Source: Verrucomicrobiota bacterium
Lineage (GTDB): Bacteria; Verrucomicrobiota; Kiritimatiellia; Kiritimatiellales; Tichowtungiaceae
DNA length: 9,360 bases
Reading direction: 5' to 3'
NCBI GenBank assembly: GCA_030619095.1
Contig: JAUXCB010000036.1
Span: 1-9,360 of the forward strand
Part shown: positions 4,585 to 9,360 of the stretch, piece by piece
How positions within the stretch are numbered: position 1 is the first letter of the stretch
Layout of the letters: each line of letters starts with the position of its first letter
Notes under the pieces: generated by a model
What the model was told of the DNA's origin: nothing
Database searches by the model: none
What the model saw: only the letters and a program-made list of their open reading frames with translations
Made by a program: the position numbers and the translations under genes

Positions 4585-5784
4585 ATGAATAAAATGACGA
4601 TTCGCGATCTTGATGTGCAGGGCAAAAAGGTCCTGATGCGCGTAGATTTTAATGTGCCGGTGAAAGACGGCGTGGTGGGTGACGATACCCGCATCACGGC
4701 GGCGCTTCCGTCCATCAACTATGTTCTCGAAAATGGCGGTTCGCTCATTCTGATGAGCCATTGCGGACGCCCCAAAGGAGAAAAGAATCCCGAGTTTACG
4801 CTCAAGCCCGCCGCCGACCGCCTCGCCGAACTGGTCGACGCCAAAGTGACGCTCGCTCCCGACGTGATCGGTCCGGAAGTGAAAGCGCTCGTTGACGAAC
4901 TCAACGCCGGCGAAATCCTCGTTCTCGAAAACGTCCGTTTCTATGCCGAAGAAGAGGGAAAAAAGTGCACGCCGGAAGAGCAGGATGCCTTTGCTAAGGA
5001 GCTCGCCTCCTACGGCGATGTCTACGTTTCCGATGCGTTCGGAACCGCGCATCGCGCGCACGCCTCCATGGCTGTCGTCACCAAATACATCGACCCGTGT
5101 GCCGCCGGGTTCCTGCTCGAAAAGGAGATCGCCTATCTCGGCAAAGTGCTTGAAGCCCCGGAAAAACCCTTTGTTGCTATTATCGGCGGAGCCAAAATCT
5201 CCGGTAAAATCGATGTGGTCACCAAGCTGATGGACAAATGCGACGCGATTCTGATCGGCGGCGGCATGGCGTACACCTTCTACAAAGCGCAGGGCAAAGC
5301 CATCGGCGGATCTCTCGTGGAAGACGACAAGGTGGAACTCGCCGGCGAAATTCTTAAGCAGGCCGAGGAAAAAGGGGTGAAGCTGTTGCTTCCGGTCGAT
5401 AATATTGCCGCCGACGCATTTTCCGCCGATGCCAACACCAAAGTCGTTGGTGACAGCATTGAAGACGGCTGGATGGCCCTTGATATCGGCCCGAAAACCA
5501 TCGAAGCCTACTGCGCGGAAGTGGCTGGAGCCAAAACCGTTGTCTGGAACGGCCCGATGGGCTGCTTCGAAATGGAACCCTTCGCGAAAGGAACTTTTTC
5601 CGTCTGCGAAGCGGTCGCCAACTCCGACAGCATCAGCATCATCGGCGGCGGCGACAGTGTTGCGGCCGTTAAACAGTCCGGTTTGGCCGACAAAATGAGC
5701 CACGTTTCCACCGGCGGCGGAGCCTCCCTTGAATTCATGGAAGGCAAGCAACTGCCTGGCATTGTCTCCTTGACCGACAAATAA
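4585..5784 (+). CDS. pgk: Phosphoglycerate kinase
   Basis: The 399-residue product is a full-length cytosolic phosphoglycerate kinase, which interconverts 1,3-bisphosphoglycerate + ADP and 3-phosphoglycerate + ATP in glycolysis and gluconeogenesis. Motifs occur in order: RVDFNVP (19-25), the basic substrate site with R36 (DDTRI) and GRPKG (61-65), ENVRF (115-119), SDAFG-x-AHR (149-157), GGAKISGKI (201-209), IGGGMAYTF (224-232), WNGPMG (321-326), and the nucleotide loop GGGDSVAA plus STGGGASLEF. GGAAGGGG at 4570-4577 with a 7-nt spacer fixes the ATG at 4585 over the in-frame ATG at 4594. It has its own promoter. C60 replaces the more usual Leu in SHLGRP, which should be harmless. Confidence 0.98.
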   Translation: MNKMTIRDLDVQGKKVLMRVDFNVPVKDGVVGDDTRITAALPSINYVLENGGSLILMSHCGRPKGEKNPEFTLKPAADRLAELVDAKVTLAPDVIGPEVKALVDELNAGEILVLENVRFYAEEEGKKCTPEEQDAFAKELASYGDVYVSDAFGTAHRAHASMAVVTKYIDPCAAGFLLEKEIAYLGKVLEAPEKPFVAIIGGAKISGKIDVVTKLMDKCDAILIGGGMAYTFYKAQGKAIGGSLVEDDKVELAGEILKQAEEKGVKLLLPVDNIAADAFSADANTKVVGDSIEDGWMALDIGPKTIEAYCAEVAGAKTVVWNGPMGCFEMEPFAKGTFSVCEAVANSDSISIIGGGDSVAAVKQSGLADKMSHVSTGGGASLEFMEGKQLPGIVSLTDK

Positions 5785-6115
5785 GCTGGAGTCGCAACGT
5801 AGAGAAGCGAAACGTGTGCAGGATCGCAGAGGGTTTGCTCTGCGGAATGGCTTGTTTTTATCTCTTTACATTGAAGATTCGCCGGGTTTGGGCGTTGCGT
5901 ATTGGGAGAGGGTTGGGTACATTCCCCCCTCATCCGCCTTCACAGGAGCACCTGTATCGGTGTGGGGAGGACGTTATTGTTACGGCGCGATGTCGCCTTT
6001 CATATCGTGCGGATGACCACGCCGGAGCCTTTGGCGAAGGCGGGTTGTGCAATGGAGGTCATGGGTTTAACCCAAGGGCTCCATTTTTGGATTTATAAAC
6101 TGAATGGAGAAACCG
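5785..6115 (+). promoter_or_regulatory. Long pgk-tpiA non-coding spacer / tpiA leader
   Basis: No family-like protein is readable in these 331 nt. A perfect hairpin CGCAGAG-GGTTTG-CTCTGCG lies at 5825-5844, without a tight T-tract. A weak promoter candidate TTGCGT-17-TACATT occurs at 5895-5923. GCCTT/AAGGC forms a small hairpin at about 6027-6041. Near the end, AATGGAG (6051-6057), TGGGTT-T-AACCCA (6062-6074), CTCCATT (6079-6085) and a second AATGGAG (6103-6109) allow two exclusive folds, one of which covers the tpiA ribosome binding site. I recognise no known riboswitch class. Confidence 0.45.
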
Positions 6116-6871
6116 ATGAGAAAACCGATTGTTGCTGGGAACTGGAAAATGAACAAAACCATCGAAGAGGCGGTTGCTCTCGTCGAAGGTCTTAAACTCG
6201 AACTCGCCGACTGCGTGGACGTGGAAGCGGTTGTCTGTCCGCCTTTCACCGCGCTCAAAACCGTCAGCGACCTGATCGCCGACACCCAGATCAAACTGGG
6301 CTGCCAGAACATGAGCTCGGAAGACGACGGTGCCTACACCGGCGAAATCTCCCACGCCATGCTCAAAGAGCTGTTCGTTAAATACGTCATCCTCGGCCAC
6401 AGCGAACGCCGTGAGTACTATAAAGAAACCGATTTCTGGGTGAACAAGAAGGTTAAAAAGGCTCTGGAAAAAAATCTGCGCCCAATTGTTTGCGTTGGCG
6501 AAAAGCTCGAAGATCGCGAAGCGGGTAACACCGAAGCCGTGGTTGAGGCACAGGTTCGCGGAAGCCTCGCAGAGATCACCGCCGAGCAGTTCGAAGATGT
6601 GGTGGTTGCCTATGAACCCGTATGGGCCATTGGCACCGGCAAAACGGCAACGTCTGAGCAGGCGCAGGAAGTGCATGCATTTATCCGCGGCATTGTGGCT
6701 GACATGGTGGGTCAAGATGCGGCGAAGGGCCTCCGGATCCAGTACGGTGGAAGCATGAAGCCCGCCAATGCCAAAGAGCTTCTTTCTCAGCCGGATATCG
6801 ATGGAGGTCTCATCGGCGGCGCGGCTCTCGATGCCGCTTCATTTACTGGTATTATTAAAGCCGGAATGTAA
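6116..6871 (+). CDS. tpiA: Triosephosphate isomerase
   Basis: A 251-residue TIM-barrel enzyme that interconverts dihydroxyacetone phosphate and glyceraldehyde 3-phosphate in the cytosol. The N-terminus RKPIVAGNWKMN supplies N9 and K11. H95 lies in GHSERR and the catalytic base E167 in AYEPVWAIGTGK. The flexible loop 6 follows (IGTGKTA, 172-178), and the phosphate-binding QYGGS and GGAAL are at 209-213 and 234-238. I chose the ATG at 6116 because GGAG lies 6 nt upstream (6106-6109). The in-frame ATG at 6104 overlaps that site and would add MEKP. All catalytic residues are present and the length is normal. It follows pgk in the same direction and precedes secG by 23 nt. Confidence 0.98.
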   Translation: MRKPIVAGNWKMNKTIEEAVALVEGLKLELADCVDVEAVVCPPFTALKTVSDLIADTQIKLGCQNMSSEDDGAYTGEISHAMLKELFVKYVILGHSERREYYKETDFWVNKKVKKALEKNLRPIVCVGEKLEDREAGNTEAVVEAQVRGSLAEITAEQFEDVVVAYEPVWAIGTGKTATSEQAQEVHAFIRGIVADMVGQDAAKGLRIQYGGSMKPANAKELLSQPDIDGGLIGGAALDAASFTGIIKAGM

Positions 6872-6894
6872 TCTGGCGCGGATTGGAGCAACCT

Positions 6895-7230
6895 ATGGAA
6901 ATGATTCGTACTTTATTGATTATTCTTGAGGCGGCCTGCTGTCTCGCATTAATTGGGCTGGTTTTGTTGCAGAAGTCGAAAAGCGGAGGCCTCGGTCTTG
7001 CGTTTGGTGGCGGCGGTAACGATTCCCTGTTCGGTGCACGCGCCGGTAATGTGCTCACCAAGGCCACCATCGGCATTGGTGTTCTCTTCCTCATCAACAC
7101 GCTGGTTCTCGGCATGATGTTCGCCGGAAGTGCCAACAAGTCGCTAATGGATGGTGCCAAGGCTCCGGCGGCTCCTTTGCAGCAGGCCCCGACGGCCCTG
7201 CCAGAAAACCCGGTCACTCCCTCAGAGTAG
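6895..7230 (+). CDS. secG: Preprotein translocase subunit SecG
   Basis: A 111-residue inner-membrane protein matching SecG, the small subunit that stimulates SecYEG during protein export. Two transmembrane helices are visible at about residues 6-25 and 54-77. The conserved cytoplasmic loop between them reads LLQKSKSGGLGLAFGGGG...LFGARAGNVLTKAT. The tail from ~80 is Ala/Pro-rich and probably disordered. GGAG at 6885-6888 positions the ATG at 6895, and a TTG at 6883 would overlap it. The gene follows tpiA after 23 nt and is probably cotranscribed with it, as in the common pgk-tpiA-secG order. A strong terminator follows. Confidence 0.95.
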   Translation: MEMIRTLLIILEAACCLALIGLVLLQKSKSGGLGLAFGGGGNDSLFGARAGNVLTKATIGIGVLFLINTLVLGMMFAGSANKSLMDGAKAPAAPLQQAPTALPENPVTPSE

Positions 7231-7255
7231 AGAGCGGTGGAGCCGATCGGCAGAC

Positions 7256-7295
7256 AGTCCCAGAAAGGATTTAACTCCTTCCTGGGGCTTTTTTT
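7256..7295 (+). terminator. Rho-independent terminator of the tpiA-secG unit
   Basis: AGTCCCAGAAAGGA (7256-7269) pairs with TCCTTCCTGGGGCT, a 14-position stem with one mismatch and one G-U, around a TTTAAC loop. Seven T follow (7289-7295). It lies 25 nt past the secG stop. Confidence 0.92.
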
Positions 7296-7432
7296 CTGGA
7301 ATGATCCTGTCGACCGACTCTTAATAAAACAGGTCAACCTGAGAAGCTTAGAAATCGACCACGCGGAGTAGGGGGTTCGAAAAAAACTTTTTTATCGCAT
7401 CCAGATCCAACAGTTGATTGGGCTTTAGTCCG

Positions 7433-7454
7433 GGCGGAGCCGGTTGGCTCCGCC
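7433..7454 (-). terminator. Hairpin after the SPFH operon
   Basis: A perfect 9-bp stem, GGCGGAGCC-GGTT-GGCTCCGCC, begins 7 nt past the stop of the - strand SPFH gene. No T-tract follows on the - strand and only TTT on the + strand. It may protect the 3' end or act as a weak bidirectional terminator between the convergent secG and SPFH units. Confidence 0.5.
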
Positions 7455-7461
7455 TTTCACG

Positions 7462-8544
7462 TTAGTTCTGCGCGGGTTGTTTTTTGGCGCCGAGTTGGTC
7501 GACAATGGCATCGAGATCGAGGAAGTTGATGTGGAGTGTGGAGACATCGACATCGGTTACCGTGAGGTTTCGGGCGGCTTCGAGAGCAACAAGAATATCC
7601 CCTCCGCTTCCTTGCAGTGCTTCGTTACGAAGGCGTTCCCCGGCCGCTTCAGAGGTGCGGACCAGAAGGGTTCCTTCCGCATCTTTCTGCGCGGCAACGA
7701 GGTCGGCATCGGCCTGTTTTTCTTTTACATAGCGGTCATACTCGGCTTTGATGGTGGCAATTTGCAGATCGGTCTCCGCCTGCATGCGGATGAGTGCGGC
7801 GTCTTTTTCTTTAATGACGATGTTGACGAGCTTTTTGGTCTCGGCTTCGATGACCTGCGTTTTCCCGCTCATCTCTTCGGCTTTCCCCATGGATTTGTTG
7901 AGCTCGACTTCCTGGTCGGCCAGTTTTTTGCGCCGGATTTTGTTTTCGTATTCGGGATCGAACTGGACGGAGCGGATGAGGACATCGATCACTTCGAGTC
8001 CTTTGGGGGTGAGCGCGGCATTGAGGTGCTTATGCACTTCGTTCGCGGTGGTGCGGCGAGCGGCGGGGTTGTAGAAGTCTTCGGTTTTCATCTGGCCAAA
8101 GGCACCCATGCAGGCTTTCTGCGCTTCATTTCGGACGATGATTTTATATTTTGTTCCGGCACCGATTTGTTTGTAGAGCTGGTAGGCTTGGTCCTTGATG
8201 ATCTGGTATTTGACGGTAACGTCGAGCGAGATGGCGTATCCGTCGGCGGACTGGACTTTGATGTCGTCGATGCTTCGGTCGCTGCCTTGACGCGGGTCGC
8301 GGGTCATTTCCAGAGTCTGGGCGGTGCTGTTGAAGAGCAGCCATTTGTCGATGGGGCCGCGGTCGAGGTGCCAACCGGGTTTGAAGTCTTTGGGGACGAG
8401 TCCCTGTTTACCGAAGATGGCGTATTGCTGGATGCGCACGCCGACCTGTCCGATCGGAATGTCGATGGTTAGCGAATGCAGGACGAGCCAGAATCCAAGG
8501 ATAATGAGCGTGATGAGTATGCTGATAACTTTGATGATTTTCAT
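7462..8544 (-). CDS. SPFH/band-7 (prohibitin-like) membrane protein
   Basis: A 360-residue protein with one N-terminal membrane segment (residues ~4-24) and an SPFH/band-7 domain from about 27 to 205 (IPIGQVGVRIQQYAIFG...GLVPKDFKPGWHLDRGPIDKW...FDPEYENKI). A long charged, Ala/Glu/Lys-rich stretch at ~205-310, probably coiled coil, follows, then a short C-terminal domain. SPFH proteins such as HflK/HflC, stomatin and prohibitin form ring-like membrane scaffolds, often with a protease partner. None is visible here. The ATG at 8544 has GGAAAG upstream, 18 nt after the preceding SPFH gene. The two proteins share a similar C-terminal block, RTSEAAGERLRNEAL...GG...LEAARNL. The role and substrate are unknown, and I do not assign hflK/hflC names. 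Confidence 0.9.
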   Translation of the reverse strand: MKIIKVISILITLIILGFWLVLHSLTIDIPIGQVGVRIQQYAIFGKQGLVPKDFKPGWHLDRGPIDKWLLFNSTAQTLEMTRDPRQGSDRSIDDIKVQSADGYAISLDVTVKYQIIKDQAYQLYKQIGAGTKYKIIVRNEAQKACMGAFGQMKTEDFYNPAARRTTANEVHKHLNAALTPKGLEVIDVLIRSVQFDPEYENKIRRKKLADQEVELNKSMGKAEEMSGKTQVIEAETKKLVNIVIKEKDAALIRMQAETDLQIATIKAEYDRYVKEKQADADLVAAQKDAEGTLLVRTSEAAGERLRNEALQGSGGDILVALEAARNLTVTDVDVSTLHINFLDLDAIVDQLGAKKQPAQN

Positions 8545-8562
8545 AAAAAAATTCTTTCCGGG

Positions 8563-9360
8563 CTATTTTTTACGGTGGGATGAGGCCGCGCCTTCGAGGT
8601 GTTCGAAGCGCTCCGTTTCGCCGTCGATGATGAAGGGTTTTCCACTGAAAGTCATGTTGGAGAGGCGGCGGGCGTATTCGAGTTTGACCATGGTGCGTCC
8701 GCCGGGGGCGGAGAGTGCGTTGTTGAGCTCTCGAATCCCGTTGGCCTCTGCGGTGCGTTTGGCGAGAATTCCGGCTGCGCTTTTCTCCAGCTTATAGAGG
8801 GTGGCGGCGGCGTTGACGGTGACTTTTTGAAAGTAGGCATCCGCTTCTTTGCGTCCGCGTTCCGCATCGGCCTTCACTTGAATGATTTTCTGCTCCATCT
8901 CGCCGCTGAACTGTTCGATTGAGACGTTTTTGCGGTTGGTTTCCTGCACCAGCATGGTGTTCTGTTTTTGTTTGGCGGCCAGTGCTTTGGACTGCTCTTC
9001 GAGCACGGCCTGGTCGGCAAGCTTTTTCTTTTTGATCATCTCTTCGTACTCTTTATAGAAGTGCGGGCGTTGCGGAATCAGAAGGCTATCGATATTGATT
9101 CCGAAGCGGTTGAGCCGTTCATTCATGCTGTTTTGCGCCAGAACGAGTTTGGCATCGCGTTTGGAGGAGTTGTAGAACTCTTCGGTGGTCAGCTCGCCCA
9201 GATAGTTTCGGATGATAGTTCGGGAGTAGTCGCGCGCCCATTTTTGTTTAAAGAGATCGTGCAGTCCAGAGAGGATAGATGCGAGTTTGCTCCGCTGTTT
9301 CCACCGCTTTTTTGGTATCGGGAGCAGTCGCGCCTTTCCCCATAACAAGTCGGATCGTAG
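8563..9360 (-). CDS. Second SPFH/band-7-like protein, 5'-partial, apparent frameshift
   Basis: The 5' part lies beyond the window. The readable part covers the distal SPFH domain (RDYSRTIIRNYLGELTTEEFY...LIPQRPHFYKEYEEMIKKKKLADQ) and a long helical Lys/Glu/Ala-rich region. It ends with RTAEANGIRELNNAL...GG..MVKLEYARRL, which aligns well with the C-terminus of the downstream SPFH protein, so the two are paralogues. From 9360 to about 9266 the protein-like reading (RLVMGKGATAPDTKKAVET...IYPLW) is one frame off and meets a stop at 9248-9250. One surplus base near 9256-9266 would reconcile the frames. The other frame is open there but reads unusually basic and unlike the family. This could be a sequencing error or a disabled gene. 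Confidence 0.83.
   Translation of the reverse strand, partial: LRSDLLWGKARLLPIPKKRWKQRSKLASILSGLHDLFKQKWARDYSRTIIRNYLGELTTEEFYNSSKRDAKLVLAQNSMNERLNRFGINIDSLLIPQRPHFYKEYEEMIKKKKLADQAVLEEQSKALAAKQKQNTMLVQETNRKNVSIEQFSGEMEQKIIQVKADAERGRKEADAYFQKVTVNAAATLYKLEKSAAGILAKRTAEANGIRELNNALSAPGGRTMVKLEYARRLSNMTFSGKPFIIDGETERFEHLEGAASSHRKK

Noticed and set aside
4540..5751. 403-residue open frame antisense to pgk
   Set aside because: Codon-bias shadow of pgk: rich in Gly/Phe/His/Asp, no family motif, and pgk on the other strand is unmistakable.
5814..6098. 94-residue frame in the pgk-tpiA gap
   Set aside because: Atypical composition, no ribosome binding site, no family resemblance, and two other overlapping frames are equally open.
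6059..6715. 218-residue frame antisense to tpiA
   Set aside because: Shadow of tpiA, the same pattern as the pgk antisense frame.
7378..7397. A7-C-T6 inverted run and a GGTTCGA tRNA-like motif just before it
   Set aside because: No cloverleaf can be built around the GGTTCGA. The A/T run is a low-complexity stretch in a convergent gap, with no gene ending close enough to need a terminator.
7444..8472. 342-residue open frame antisense to the SPFH gene
   Set aside because: Mirror of the GC-skewed codons of a real SPFH gene: no ribosome binding site and no recognisable domain.

Overview
The window looks like a chromosomal stretch from a moderately GC-rich Gram-negative bacterium. The gene content (pgk-tpiA-secG in one direction, cysteine-poor L28 and S14, a tandem pair of SPFH proteins) would suit the PVC group such as Verrucomicrobia or Kiritimatiellota, but that placement is only an inference from gene order and protein style. 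Everything was read from sequence alone.

Left part (1-2515): a leftward unit. An AbiE-type toxin-antitoxin pair (antitoxin abiEi, toxin abiEii, 4-nt ATGA overlap) runs into tlyA (rRNA 2'-O-methyltransferase) after only 10 nt. A tRNA-Pro(CGG) with an encoded CCA follows, and then a strong intrinsic terminator. The only clear promoter candidate lies upstream of abiEi, so the defence/TA module may drive tlyA and the tRNA.

Middle (2516-3494): about 1 kb of gene debris. It holds the first ~29 codons of a hemW-like radical SAM gene on the + strand, ending in unrelated sequence. Facing it on the - strand is the last ~100 codons of a glutaminyl-tRNA synthetase gene with at least two frameshifts. A short run of degenerate heptamers lies between them. 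The right end carries the rpmB promoter, preceded by an operator-like dyad.

Ribosomal pair (3495-4275): rpmB (L28) and rpsN (S14) are convergent, each with its own strong terminator. Between the terminators sits a palindromic element (3819-3874) that can fold into two hairpins closed by a 5-bp stem, like a REP/RAYT-type extragenic repeat. Both proteins lack the paired cysteines of the zinc-binding forms.

Glycolysis and secretion (4513-7295): pgk with its own sigma70-like promoter, a 331-nt non-coding gap, tpiA, then secG 23 nt later and a strong terminator. The gap before tpiA contains two copies of AATGGAG around one complementary CTCCATT, and the second copy includes the tpiA ribosome binding site. 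This is the layout of a switch that could hide or expose the site.

Right part (7433-9360): two related SPFH/band-7 genes on the - strand, probably one operon. The upstream one runs off the window and shows an apparent one-base frameshift near 9256-9266. I found no CRISPR array, insertion sequence, complete prophage or origin. The best candidates for something undescribed are the tpiA leader, the abiE-tlyA-tRNA unit and the tandem SPFH pair.
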